A stretch of 64,000 nt of DNA from Sphaerolaimus hirsutus (GCA_964036195.1 OZ038454.1:2232001-2296000), one strand, 5' to 3'. Shown: positions 31,640 through 43,365, numbered from the stretch's first letter. The notes: generated by a model not told the origin, from the letters alone. Made by a program: numbers and translations.

Positions 31640-31887
31640 CATTGCAGCACGTAGCTGCCACGGTGCAAGCTGGTAGTGATAAGGCCAATCAAACAAAGTA
31701 TTAGCCGCACCGCAGAGCCGCGCAGCGCGCGCTCGACCGGCTAAGTTGAGTGGGTCAGTGGCACAATTCATTTTTCATCCAGCAACCCCTTAGTTTTTTG
31801 TAGCTTACTGCAGAGGAAAATTTCGACGGGGCGCCGCGCAGCCTCTGTGCTATTTGGAAGAAATGCTTAGATTAGGTGGGGCATAAC
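31640..31887. other. no recognised feature
   Basis: About 250 bases of unique, moderately GC-rich sequence between two insertions. No convincing exon or repeat is seen. Confidence 0.5.
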
Positions 31888-33077
31888 TAGTGATGTAAAA
31901 GCGCCATGGCGCTTTTGGCGCTTGGCGCTATGATGTTGTGGCGCCATTGCCGCTTGGCGCTAGTGTTTTATAAAGCCCCAAAAAAGCGCCAAGTAGTACA
32001 AAAAAGAATCATTTTTCTTATGTAAAAAGACCTTACCTACATGAGTTACATGTAAGTAAATGTGTTACTGTAAGTGTGTTACAGTAAGAACAAACCCTCT
32101 ACTTGCTTATTTTGTAAACCATGTCCATGCAATTGCAAGGATATTCAAAACTTGTACCAAAAAATGGGCCTACACGCAATAGTTTTTAACGACATTTTAT
32201 GTCAACTGGTTTTCATCCAAATTCAAGGCTTCATGACGAGCCGACGAACAGCGTTCAAATGCATAGTGTTGCATTTAGGGTGTCAACAAAAACTTTTTGG
32301 CGGAAAACGGAAACGGAAACGGTAAAAAATTTGCACTTGCCGGAAAACGGAAACGGAAACGGAAAAAAATTTGCACCTGCCGGAAAACGGAAAATGGAAA
32401 AATGAAAGGCCGGAAAACGGAAGCGGAAACGGAAAAATTTGCTGAAATTATGCCGGAAACGGAAAAAATTTGCTGAAATTTTGCCGGAAATGGAAAAAAA
32501 TTGCAGAAATTTATCCTGAAATCAAAAAATTTGCAGAAATCTTACTAGAAATAGAAACAATTCACATAATTGAGAACCTGCATGCATTGTTTACCAGTTT
32601 GGCTGAAACAGAAAACAGATAATTGAGCCAGAAAATGAAAAAAAGTTGGAAAAACAGACAATTGAGCTGGAAAACGGAAAAAAAAGCGGAAAAACTGAAA
32701 TTTTAGCCGGAAAATGGAAATTGAGCTGGAAAAACGGAAACGGAAACGGAAAAAAAATTTGCAGCCAGAAAACGGAAACGGAAACGGAAAAAAAATGAAT
32801 TGGGATGGAACCAGTTGACAAACAAATTGATAGCACTGCATTTGCATCTCTGCACTTTATGCAGCAAAATTTTTTGGCGCTGGCGCTATTGGCGCTTGGC
32901 GCTATCATCCCCTGGCGCCATTGGCCCTTGGCGCTACGGTCTAGAAAAGCGCCATGGCGCTTTTGGCGCTTGGCGCTATTTTGCTGTGGCGCCATTGGCG
33001 CTTGGCGCTCGCATGCCAAAAGCGCCATGGTGCTTTTGGCGCTTGGCGCCAAAAGTCTGGCGCTTTCTACATCACTA
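31888..33077. mobile_element. GGCGCC-word hAT-like element (1190 bp) with nested TTTCCG element
   Basis: Ends TAGTGATG / CATCACTA, flanked by GGCATAAC and GGCATGAC (7 of 8 match). GCGCCATGGCGC-type words form the outer arms (31905-31950 and 32875-33062). The middle contains a TTTCCG-word element starting at 32276 (TAGGGTGTCAAC) whose opposite end is eroded near 32800. The 32030-32270 segment is unique. Confidence 0.8.
32276..32800 (-). mobile_element. TTTCCG-word element, one end intact
   Basis: Begins TAGGGTGTCAACAAAAACTT and continues with reiterated CGGAAA words, the reverse orientation of 34459-34987. The far end lacks the GTTGACACCC terminus. Nested in a GGCGCC-word element. Confidence 0.7.
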
Positions 33078-33236
33078 GGCATGACGCAAGTTTTACGGTC
33101 TATATGACAGGTTATATGCAGTTGGTTACTTTTAAGATTGTGGCTGAGAGATTGTGGCCAGTGAAACGACATCAGCTATGCTATTTGAAGAGACCTATTT
33201 TGGGCGATTTATTTTAAGAGATGGATGGGCGGGTAT

Positions 33237-33579
33237 CACAGCAAAAAACGGGGGGTTGATGCGTCGTGAAGCGTCTTGAAGTGTCTTCACGGCAACACTT
33301 CCCGACGCTTCACGAAGCTGGTCGGCGCTTCCCGGCGCTTCACGAAGTTGAACGTGAAGACACTTCACATCACAGATGTGCGTCAACGATGCTGCACAAT
33401 GTTTGTGAAGTGTCTTCACTGTGTCACTGAGCGCGCTTCACGAAATTTTGGCCATCGTGAAGCTAGGTGAAGTGTGTGGAAGACACTTCACCAAAAATCT
33501 CATGAAGCGTGTTGAAGCGTGTGGAAGTGTCTTCACAGAGGCCGCTTCACGACGCATCACACCCCCATTTTTTGCTGTG
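33237..33579. mobile_element. CTTCAC/GTGAAG-word palindromic element
   Basis: Ends CACAGCAAAAAACGGGGG / CCCCCATTTTTTGCTGTG, flanked by TAT on both sides, so the duplication is TAT or TA. The 343-bp body is a dense mosaic of GTGAAG, CTTCAC and GACGCTTCACGA words. No coding content. Confidence 0.8.
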
Positions 33580-34458
33580 TATTACTGATCAAACTGAGGT
33601 GAATGAATTACTCATAAGGTACTCGGTAGTGTACAATAGCTGCAAAAACAAGTTACCTTACTCATAAGTTCTGGGCAAAGCAGATGTGGAATTGAGTGTA
33701 ATCCAGCGCACAGTAGAGTGGAGTGGTTACAGTGCAGTTACAGTTACAGTTTCAGTTACAGTGCAGTCAACAATTGGTGTCAAAATTTTGAGTGTTTGAG
33801 GAGTGTGCTGCAAATGGGAACCTCTCCCATCCATATTTACCTAAATTAGTTCATAATATACTCTACTAAATTTCAAATGCCCGAACCCGTGTATTGCGCC
33901 ACTGTTAGTAGACAAGGAAGTGCTGTGCATTACTTTAATTATCGGAAGGGCTTAAATATCATTATTTACCTGTGTCAGTTCAGTGTGTATCTCATTTATG
34001 GCTTTTGGTACTGTGTAGATAATTTTCATGTCACTTCAACACCCAATGTCACTTCCACACCCAATGTCCCTTCATGTATATGAATAGAATTTAAGTAATG
34101 AGATAGAACCCGCTTGTTCATGCAGTAGTGATGTTAAAAGAACCGGCAAATATGCAGAGTTGTTAAAAGGTACGTACGTTTACTCAAAAAATACGCGTAA
34201 ATACGTTTACATATACTTTTTAAAAAAATACCATACGCAGTCGTACGTGTACATTTTCAAAGCATACACGTACATAAAATGTATTTCAGAAAATTCAATG
34301 CGGGGGATATTTATAGAGTGACTACAGTGCTATGTATTTACAGACGTGGTTCCGTTGAATTTAAAAGATACCCGGGGGTAGCGCGCTTGAAAAATAAATA
34401 AAAAAACAACCAAATCGAAATGGGTGCGGAGACAATTGAAGTGGAAACGAGTGGCGAG
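33580..34458. other. no gene; CAGTTA tract and fragment of a TTACTC-type hAT element
   Basis: A short CAGTTACAGTTACAG tract stands at 33725-33765. At 34155 an isolated CAGAGTTGTTAAAA terminus of the hAT family begins, with TACGTTTACTC words to about 34290; its partner end was not found. No gene is seen. Confidence 0.5.
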
Positions 34459-34987
34459 TAGGGTGTCAACTTTCCGTTTTCCGTTTTCCGTTTCCGCTTT
34501 CCGCAGGCAAATTTTTTTCCGTTTCCGTTTCCGTTTTCCGGCTGCTAAATTTTTTTTCCGTTTCCGTTTTTCCGGCTCATTGTCCGTTTTCCGGCTAAAT
34601 TTTGGGTTTTTCCGCTTTTTTTCCGTTTTCTGGTTCAATTATCTGTTTTTCCAGCTTTTTTCACTTTCCAGCTCAATTTTTTGTTTTCTGTTTCAGCCAA
34701 ACTGGTAAACATGCATGCAGGCTCTTAATTATGTGAATTTTGCCCATTTTTAGCAAAATTTCTGCAAATTTGTTTCCGTTTCCGGCAACATTTCAGCAAA
34801 TTATTTCCGTTTCCGGCATATATTTGGCAAATTTTTCCGTTTCCGTTTCCGTTTTCCAGCCTTTCATTTTTCCGTTTTCTGGCAAGTGCAAAATTTTTTT
34901 CCGTATCCGTTTCCGTTTTCCGGCAAGTGCAAAAATTTTTCCGTTTCCGTTTCCGTTTTCCGCCAAAAAGTTTTTGTTGACACCCTA
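34459..34987. mobile_element. TTTCCG-word hAT-like element (529 bp)
   Basis: Ends TAGGGTGTCAAC / GTTGACACCCTA with a perfect 8-bp duplication GTGGCGAG (34451-34458, 34988-34995). The interior is a series of TTTCCG words separated by GCAAATTT spacers. It sits 22 bases before the start codon of the BED-finger gene, so it lies in its 5' region. Confidence 0.9.
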
Positions 34988-35009
34988 GTGGCGAGAGCAT
35001 CCATCATTC

Positions 35010-35900
35010 ATGGATCATTCATTCGGCACCGCTGAAATCCCAGCTGGGGATAGGCTGGAGCGCGGGCATCCGATACGTTTGGGCTTGTTTTATAGTTTTA
35101 TATGGCGACAATTTGTTGACAAACAGCAGACTCCCGCTGGCGAAAAGTATCAATGCAGCCATTGTAGGAGATGGGTGAGTGCAGCCTTTTTTGATTTGTT
35201 TTCTACAGGGATGTTCGATAAAATGCACAGTTTTATTCAATGTGGTTCCGATCAAATTGTCACCAAACATTTGCAAACTAATATGTTCACTTTCATTGCA
35301 GCTGAAAGGTGGTGCCGGCATAGACAAAAAAATGTTCAATATTTCTGGCGGTGACAGTGAGTGACAGCTATTTGAGAGGCGGTGACACCTCATATAATAA
35401 CTTTACTACTGCAGGTAATTTGAGAGATTTTTTCACAAGTTTCAAGTTCTACAAGAGTTTTCACTCAAAAAAGGCTTATTTTTGCTCCATTTAGCCTATT
35501 TTCACCTTCACTTTTGCTTATTTTCACCTATTATTTGCCTATTTCTGCTTTCTACTTCCAATCAATTTAAATGGCAGTGATTGTCACCGCGATGAGACGC
35601 TATTTTGTTGCGGTGACACCCGGAATCTACGCGATGACAATCACTGCGTCACCGCCACATTTTTCGTCACTGGGTGCCGGTAACCTCGTGAAAAATGTGC
35701 AGCGAAAGCACAAAACTGCGTACACGGGCTTTGTCAAAGCAACGCGAGGAGCTATGGAAGCTTCACAAATTGGTCAAAGCAGTACAGAACCTGATATCAG
35801 AGCACTTTTGCAGCAGAGAACCGAGGCGAACAGTTTGGCGGTCAGTCATGTAGTGATTGAAAAGCGCCAGAAAAAAGGGCGCCATTTCGGGGGGGGGGGG
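35010..35900 (+). pseudogene. BED-type zinc-finger gene start, exon 2 interrupted by a hAT element
   Basis: Exon 1 (35010-35174) runs from ATG through IRLGLFYSFIWRQFVD to QCSHCRRW and a GTGAGT donor. Exon 2 starts at 35302 after TTCATTGCAG, in phase 0, with LKGGAG. It is cut at 35318 by the element 35319-35672 and continues at 35681 with NLVKNVQRKHKTAY. Removing the insert and one target copy gives CxxC plus a final RKH with the spacing of a BED finger, a DNA-binding domain common in hAT transposases and chromatin proteins. The usual first ligand His (often KHL) reads Asn here. Downstream the frame runs to about 35900 (RGAMEASQIGQSS, DIRALLQQRTEA). No transposase core is seen, so it may be a domesticated or decayed hAT gene. 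Disrupted as it stands. Confidence 0.65.
35319..35672. mobile_element. GTGAC-word hAT-like element inside an exon (354 bp)
   Basis: Ends CATAGACAAAAAAATG / CATTTTTCGTCACTG, flanked by a perfect 8-bp duplication GGTGCCGG (35311-35318, 35673-35680). The interior carries GGTGACA, GTGAGTGACA and GTCACCG words near both ends and a unique centre. It splits a coding exon. Confidence 0.88.
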
Positions 35901-36034
35901 TCTTTTGTTTGTTAATTTACATTGTCTTTAAACTCAATTTGGCTGGGCGTATTTTTTCCATCGTTTTTTTAGCCGGCACCTTGCGTGCCTTGTGTAATTT
36001 CTTCTAAGTATGTGCTCGATATATTTCATATTTA

Positions 36035-36190
36035 CTGGAACCACAGTCGCGGAAACATGGTTACTTTTACTTGAAAAATACCTTATGCAAAAGAACCGAG
36101 TAAATACATTTACGTTTCATCTAAAAAGTACCTGTACTCACTTTTACATATACTTTTTAAAATTATCTAGGTGCATAAAATGTATTTTTT
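36035..36190. repeat. TTACTC-type hAT-family fragment
   Basis: Contains ACTTTTACTTGAAAAATACC, GAGTAAATACATTTACG and GTACTCACTTTTACATATAC words like those of 51080-51574. No terminal CAGAGTTG is found. Confidence 0.5.
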
Positions 36191-36339
36191 TATGTTGATG
36201 TCGATTTTTTATTGTTTTTTATTCAATTCATTGTATATTTTGGGGAAAAAATCATGAAATTATAGCATTGTTTGGCATTGAAGGTAAATGGTTTGTTTGT
36301 CTAAAAAGCTTTGAATATTTGGTGGTCATATTGGCCTTA

Positions 36340-36570
36340 CACACACTAGTTTTCACCGTGACCGATGTGAACACTGAAATGGCCACATGGCGACATCTAG
36401 CCTACTCTTTTTGTATGCTATATGTGTTTTAGTTTTAAAATATTAAAATTTGAACTTTCATTAATTTAAATTCCAATTAAGATTTAATAAAATCATCCAA
36501 CCGTGTTCATTAATTTGCATTTGATAAATTTTCAGTTTTCACACGAAGTCACGGTGAAAACTAGTGTGTG
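36340..36570. mobile_element. TA-flanked small inverted-repeat element (231 bp)
   Basis: Ends CACACACTAGTTTTCACCGTGAC / inverted, between TA dinucleotides. The centre is AT-rich. A related element with ACACTAGTTTA ends lies at about 63297-63495. Confidence 0.75.
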
Positions 36571-36996
36571 TAGGCACAATGGAACGTATTCCTTGAACGT
36601 ATTCAAAATGAATCAGTGTGAGAAATAATCAGTCATTAAAATTTTTTATGAATTTCTTTCAAATTTTGGTTGTATGGTTATTTTATTTACCTATTTCTTT
36701 CAAATTTCAGTTGAATAGATTTCATTTCAATTACCTAAATAAACCACAATATACTCGGCCGATAATAGAAACCTAGTAAAGAAAACTAGTAAAGAAACCT
36801 ACCATAAATTAATGAACAAAATCTTGTGATAAATCTTGTAAAAAAGTATTACATAGTAACTATGAAATATCATGATGAACAAACTGTAATAATTTTGGTT
36901 CATTATTCAGATGTGTTATGGTAGGTTTCATACTAAATGTGATGTCCGCTGAGTATACCTAGAAACATCAACGCATAAATAGAAATGTGTACAATC

Positions 36997-37150
36997 CAGA
37001 GTTGCGAAAGCGTATTTACCTTTACCCGAAATACCCGGATAAATGGGTTTTTATACTTACGCTTACGCTTACGCTTTCATAAAATACCTATACGCTTTTT
37101 TACGCTTTCCCGGCAGAATTACCCGGGTACTAAAAGCGTAAAAAAACGTT
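36997..37150. repeat. hAT-like terminus, TTACGC subfamily
   Basis: Begins CAGAGTTGCGAAAGCG and shows the family scaffold (GTATTTAC..TTACCCGAAATACCCGG..GGGTTTTTATA) with every word as TTACGC / GCTTAC. Only one end is present; the right end was not found nearby. Confidence 0.75.
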
Positions 37151-37638
37151 TCACACGGTCCAGTTTTATGCTTTTGAAAAAGTGTAAAAAAAAAAAAACG
37201 GAAATGAACGAAAACACATACGAAAAAAATGACTGTGTGTGTGCAGTATCACACTAAACACAGCAGCAAATGTACAAATTCTGTTGAAATACAAATGTCT
37301 CGTTAAAATTGTCTTGCCTAGCAATATCGTAGCTTCAGATTGGGAATTTTGGGGCTGAAAATGGATTCTGAAAACTGTCGCTGAGAGCTTTATTGTGAAA
37401 CAGTTCACTGAACAAAAACAGACAGAATCCGGTATGGATCACCTTTGCCGCCACTGTATGTGAGTATATAGTCGCCTGGTATGTATATTTACTTGATTGT
37501 GAATGCATACAGAAACTTAATGTATAATAAGTATGCAACTGTGTACTAATGGGCCACCATGTTAGGCATTTTTAGCCCGCCAAATTGTTTGATGCCTGCG
37601 GAAAAATCGGCCGCTGCATCATGTTGAATAAAGCTTTG

Positions 37639-37801
37639 GACTATAACGCTGAATTTTTTTCTAAAATGTGAAAAACTATACGTGGAGGTCAAATCCACGC
37701 TTAACTCGATTTTTCTGGAGTGAGCGCTTGTGAAATTTTGAAACGGAACTCCCCAACTGTTGCATCTCCATGTGTATTTGCATTTAGATATACACCTTGT
37801 A
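37639..37801. repeat. dispersed repeat, second copy
   Basis: Matches 22938-23102. It lies immediately downstream of the last recognised EF2 exon and may mark where the gene's 3' part was lost or displaced. Confidence 0.75.
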
Positions 37802-37877
37802 TTGGTACCCTTGACTTGTAGAGCCAGCAGCGGTATGTGTGTTAAATAAATAAAAACCTCTGAAAAGTTTTCTCCAC

Positions 37878-40800
37878 CAAGTCTGATTTCTGTCCTGGAA
37901 CATAGTTCTGGCCCTGTATTCTCACTTTCAAACCACTGCCCACTGTACCACTGAACACCCTGCCAAATGCATAAAACCTGCCCTTGTCACTAGTGGGTAT
38001 CATTTTACTGATATACATCATCAATGGGCCACTTGGGTCACATGCCTTGATCGCTGAATAATAATATATTTTATTTGTGGTTGTATCCTGTCACAGGTGA
38101 ATTTTTGTTGAAACCCTTTATCAATCATCCTTACAACTCGTGCACCCACAACAAGGGCAGATGAAACCTGCCCTTACCATTAGTGGCAGCTGAAACTCTC
38201 AGTATATATAGTCTAAATATGGTTCTACTTTTTACATGCAATCATGCATTTTCACATACACATTAATATTGTGGTTGTCTTTATTGTTTTTGTTGTGTCT
38301 TAAGTGGCAAAACTTCCGATACCAAATCATGCCACCACATAGCAGATACTAAGGCACAGTTACTGTAAATAAATAATAGAATTCAAAGAAAATACCCATT
38401 GCTGCCTCGTCATCTAGTGGGCCTTCATAGAGTAGTTCACATCTGTATTTTTGTGCCTTCACTGGGCTGGGTAAATGATGTACAATCATTTGGAATAGGG
38501 TGTCTCCTGCTGGCAGCCACTGGTGCATTATTGACTGCATTTCAATTGCATGGATGATTTTTTATCTTATCAACTGTTATTTAAAAAAAACTGTAGCTAG
38601 GTCACTCACTTTCAATAATTTCTTCCCATCCATTTCTCTATCTTCCTTACTCAATTTCACACCCAATTTCTCAGTTAGCTTGAACACCTCTGACATGTCA
38701 CTCTGGATTACAGCATTGAAAAGCCTGTAAATTGGCTCAAGAACAAAGAAAACAAATGCTCTCTTGAATCCAGTTTTATGGGATGTTGACCATTCTCCAC
38801 TCCTTGGATTGAAATAATTCTTGCCCCACAGTTTTTTCATCAAGTCATCAGCTGACATATTGACTTTCTCTGTCAGGATGTCAGCAAAGTTTCTCAGTGT
38901 AAATGCCCAGCCTTGTAAAGCTGAACCAAAACCAACATTGCCCTATGATGGGTCCAACTGTTGTTGGGGTAGCAAAAGTTGCAATGTGCAAGTTGAAAAA
39001 TCTATGATGTTTCAAATTCACCAGGATGTTGCCCATTGGACTATTCTCTTCTCCATATGTAGCCACAATTGCATTGATCCCTTCCACGATCCTGTTCAAA
39101 CATTGATACAATTCTTCAGGCTCCAATTTCAGCTCAAGTAATGCCCTGTCCATTTTATTCATGAACAAAATTGGCTCTATCCGTTCTGCAATAGCCTGTC
39201 TCAAAACCGTCTGTGTCTGCACACATACACCTGAAAAGGGTGTCATCAGGGTAAAAGGGTATGAAAAGGGTAACTTGTCAGCAATTTGTCAGCTAGCTGT
39301 TTTTCACTGTAAACCTGAAACACAATCCACAACCACCAGGGCGCCATCAGACACTCTCAAAGCCGCTGTCACCTCTGAACTGAAGTCTACATGACTGGGT
39401 GAATCGATCAAATTGATTAGATAGCCATTGTTTGCCACTGGTTTTTGAGACACATTTTCTGTGCTCGATGGTGCTTCTGTCTTTTGGGCTGAATTTTCCT
39501 CGAAATACCGTATTACCTCCAATGTAAGGCATCCCTCTAATATAAAACACGCAAAATAATAAAAACGGTTGCTAAACATGGCGGAAAATGATGAAAATGG
39601 TGCTGAAGGGCACTGCGATGACTCTTCGTCGACTTCCGCCACTGAAAAGTGTGTCAGTTTACGGCGGCACTATTCACTCGAAGAGAAATCTTGAATTGTT
39701 GACCAGACGAAAATCTGGTGAAAAAAAATGAAGGTACCCTCTAATAAACACCTTCCCAGTCACGTCCGGCACCCTATTTTTGATGACACTTGTGACATCC
39801 TATCTCCAGTTCTATGGTGCGCCAGAAGCTGAAACTTGGGGAAAATATTGACGGAACCCCCCTCTACTTCGCATGAATTTGGGGGGTCGCGGCAACAATT
39901 TTAGAGGGTGGGTCGCCATAAGTACAAAAATTTTATTGGCTTTTCTGGTGTCCCTCACAGGTCCGGCACCCACTGATTTTTTAGCTGTGAGAGGGCTATG
40001 AATCTAAAATTTTGGGGATGTGTTACTAACACCCCTCCCCTACTATACACTATTCAAAAATGTGAGATTAATGTGAGAAATTTCTAAAATATTCTTTTAT
40101 TCTCTAAAAAAACATGACCACCCAATAGATGGATGACAAAAAATTCACTTTTTGGAACTTTTTTATTAGACACTTGAAAAGCTGGTTTACGATACTTTAA
40201 AGTGAAGGGGTTGATGATTAAAGTTATGTAAAGAACCACACCTCTAAAACGCCTGCATTGCAAAATTTACTTGGGAGGAATTTTAAAGTGTAAATTTTGT
40301 AAATTTTTGTTCCTGAAATGATGTCATTATGGTGTCATAAAATTCCCCCTAAGTAAATTTTGCAATGCAGGCATTTTAGAGGTATGGTTCTTTACATATC
40401 TTTAATCATCAAACCCTTCCCTTTAAGGTATTGTAAACCAGCTCTTCAAGTGCCTAATAAAAAAGTTCCAAAAAGTGAATTATTTGTCATCCATCTATTG
40501 GGTGGTCATGTTTTTTATGTCATGTCAATGGGACAGTCGATTTTTTTCAATGAAACGAAATTGCTTGAAAAGAGACCCTGCGAAGCGAGCGATTTTTCAA
40601 CTTTAAAAATAAAATAAGTTTTGGATATAAATGGTACATTTTGCAATTTGAATAAGTGTATCAAATTGCATCTTTAATTGCTTTATTTCACAATAATCGC
40701 GCATTTTCTACACTGATGTGTTCATTTTTGAACAAGAAACCAGTGACGGACCCGATGGGACAGTTTTTTTCTTCAATGAAATGAAATTGAACCGCAGCAA

Positions 40801-41628
40801 CCGGGAATTTAGTGAGTCGCCGGAGGCCGCCTTGAGAGGGTATAGTAGGAGAGGGTGTTGTCTATACTCCCCCCAAATTGCAGCTCTTTATCACCCCCAC
40901 AGCTGGAGGTACGGCATCCGAAGTGTCGCAAAATAAAGTGGGTGCCGGACCTGTGCAGGACACTCAAAAAGCCAAAAAAAAACTTTGCGTACACGGCGAC
41001 TCACCCTGTAGCGGGTCGCCATGGCCTCATGCAGCGTAGAGGGGGGTTGCAAGTATATACCCCCCATTTTCAGCTTTCTACTCCGCCCGCAGCGGGAGTT
41101 AGGGCACCCGGAGTGAAATCAAAAATAGGGTGCCGGACCTGACCGGGAAGGTGTTTACAAGGTATAACTTTTGGCTCTAAAAATCTGACAAAAACAATAT
41201 AAGGTATACCTTATATTAGAGGTAATACGGTACATTGAAATTGCACTGGAAATATGTGGTTTGAAGTTTTCATACTAAAAGACTTTTAAAATTTAAACTT
41301 CCATTCCGAATTGGCTCACGTGCTTTTAATAGTGATGCCTCTCAGCTTTTCCTCACTACTGTAATGGGTGTAACAAGTTTCCCCGGCTTTTCCCTGTGCT
41401 ATTATACCAGCCTTTGCTATCAATGAATCAGTCAATGAGGTTTTGCCATGATCCACATGAGCGATTACCGACAAATTTCTAATGCTTTCCTGTTTTGACA
41501 TCTGATTTTGCAGATTTGGGATGCTGAATTTCACCTGTTTTGATGTTTGGGAATATTTGGCATAAATCTATGGCTGGAATAAATAAAATGAACTACTTTA
41601 AAGATAAATATGTATACGTACTTACCAT
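37878..41628 (-). pseudogene. EEF2: translation elongation factor 2 (EF2), 5' part, exon 3 disrupted
   Basis: Seven exons on the minus strand: ending 41626 (the ATG alone, before GTAAGT); 41534-41320; 41245-41231 plus 39505-39315 (split); 39230-39022; 38942-38610; 38534-38396; 38053-37878. Every junction keeps phase. Exon 2 has the GTPase P-loop [10 protein letters not shown], exon 3 the G3 motif [11 protein letters not shown] (usual Gly reads Ser), exon 4 the G4 motif [10 protein letters not shown], later exons [26 protein letters not shown] and [22 protein letters not shown]2 moves tRNA and mRNA through the ribosome in the cytosol. Only domains I and part of II are present; domains III-V, including the diphthamide loop, are not found downstream. 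A 1.7 kb TA-flanked element splits exon 3 between codons for AISM and YFEENS. It is thus probably a non-functional partial copy, although the reading frames are otherwise clean. Confidence 0.9.
39508..41230. mobile_element. TA-flanked CCGTATTACC element (1723 bp) in an EF2 exon
   Basis: Ends CCGTATTACCTCCAATGTAAGG / TTATATTAGAGGTAATACGG between duplicated TA (39506-39507, 41231-41232). Inside is a large hairpin (about 40110-40520; arms with CCACCCAATAGATGGATGAC and GGAACTTTTTTATTAG and their complements) and repeated GGTCCGGCACCC words. No transposase was found. Confidence 0.85.
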
Positions 41629-41785
41629 CCTGACTATGCTTATATTTCAGTCTAGAAGTTATTCTTGTTAATTTTGCATTGAATCTAGAAATGAAGTAGC
41701 CAGTTTTACTATTCAAGTTACATTTCCATTCTTTTGAAGCTATTTATATCCAGACCAACACCCTGGCCGCTATGTTACAAAAGTA

Positions 41786-42736
41786 GGCTATTTACACAGG
41801 TCCCGGCCGGGGACCGGGACCCGGCAAAAAATAATTTTTTTCAAAAATGAATAATTGGCGTGTATGGGTTGTTTGCATGTTAATTAGGTGAATTATCACC
41901 AAATTAGCATGCACAAAATTTTTGCGAGACGGTGACATGCGCTGATGCAAATTTTTTTTGGGGGGTGTATAGTTTTTTTCGATTTGTCTGAATTTTGGCA
42001 TGTGTGTACTCCTTCGTTTACTGAGTACACATGCCAAATTTCAGCTCAGCACCGTTAACGTTTATCATTTTATTCACACTTCAAAGTTTTTCGATCACTG
42101 TATTTTTGTATAGTTATCAAAATTCTGCCGGGGTCCGGTCCCCGGCAACGTTGAAATGGCCCCGACCGGGGTCAAACGTCCCTGGTGAGAAATTTTTTTT
42201 TCAGTGAACAAAGAATTTTGGTCCCAGACTGGGGACGTTCGTCCCCGACAGGGGACAAATTTTTAGTCCCCTGCTGGGGACAAACATCCCCGGTTGGGGA
42301 CCAAAATTCTTTGTTTACTGAAAACAAAATTTCTCACCGGGGAAGTTTGACCCCGGTCGGGGCCATTTCGACGTTGCCGGGGACCGGACCCCTGCAGAAT
42401 TTTGATCACTATACAAAAATACAGTGATCAAAAAAAAATGAAGTGTGAATAAAATGACAAACGTTAACGGTGCTCAGCTGAAATTTGGCATGTGTACTCA
42501 GTAAACAAAGGAGTACACACATGCCACATTTGAGATAAATCAAAAAAAACTATACACCCCCTAAAAAAAATTTGCATCAGCGCATGTCACCGTCTCGCAA
42601 AAATTTTGTACATGCTAATTTGGTGATATATCACCTTATTAACATGCAAACAACCCATACACGCTAATTATTCATTTTTGAAAAAAATTATTTTTTGCCA
42701 GGTCCCGGTCCCCTGCCGGGACCTGTGTAAATAGCC
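41786..42736. mobile_element. long foldback element with 9-bp duplication (MULE/Merlin-like)
   Basis: Ends GGCTATTTACACAGGTCCCG and its inverse, flanked by a perfect 9-bp duplication ACAAAAGTA (41777-41785, 42737-42745). The element is almost wholly palindromic, with arms of over 400 bases around a centre near 42255 rich in GGGGAC/GTCCCC words. Long inverted repeats starting GG with a 9-bp duplication are typical of Mutator-like elements; Merlin is the alternative. It lies just upstream of EF2 exon 1. Confidence 0.85.
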
Positions 42737-42745
42737 ACAAAAGTA

Positions 42746-43365
42746 TGGTGCAATATTTTGCACGTTTTTTCTGCACCCATCTAGATTGGAAAAAAGCCTA
42801 ATAATGTTCTGTAAGTTAATACCTACATTAGTTACATGTAAGAGTTACATAGTGGGTACAATGTTGACATCACTGATATGGAATATACAATGTTTTAGTA
42901 GAAAATAGTGCTTATCAAGGATGTGTATCCAAATTCCAGTTCACGTGTATATGCAAGAAAAGTGAAAATGTATGATTCAGCTGAGGGAAACAGCAAAATC
43001 CAGACAGTGTCTCCATGGATCCATGCATGTACTATTTGCATACTGTGTACAATTGAAAGCATACAGTAAAAAAAATGCAGCCTGTTTGTATGAACTGTGT
43101 TTCTGTTTGTTAAAGATTTGTGTTCAAAATAGGTACATTTGTGATATACATAATAAAAATAATATTTCATTTGTTTTACATATTGAAATCTACTTTCTTG
43201 TGAGTTGTGACTTCATGACAAGGATTTAACAAAGTGCATAAAATATATCAGTAGACCTGGGAGTGTTCATAAATATGTAACGCTTTTATGCAACTGGTAT
43301 GAGACATGTATCTGCAAGTAAAAATCACAATTCTGAAACCTCAATTAAATATTCACAAAATCAAA
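42746..43365. other. intergenic stretch between EF2 and the hydroxylase gene
   Basis: No recognised exon or repeat. The 3' end of the minus-strand hydroxylase gene at 43366 abuts it, so it probably holds that gene's 3' untranslated region. Confidence 0.5.

Noticed and set aside
33240..33580. A CRISPR-like array because of regularly spaced GTGAAG/CTTCAC units
   Set aside because: Units are short, occur in both orientations, lack unique spacers, and are bounded by inverted termini in a eukaryotic genome.
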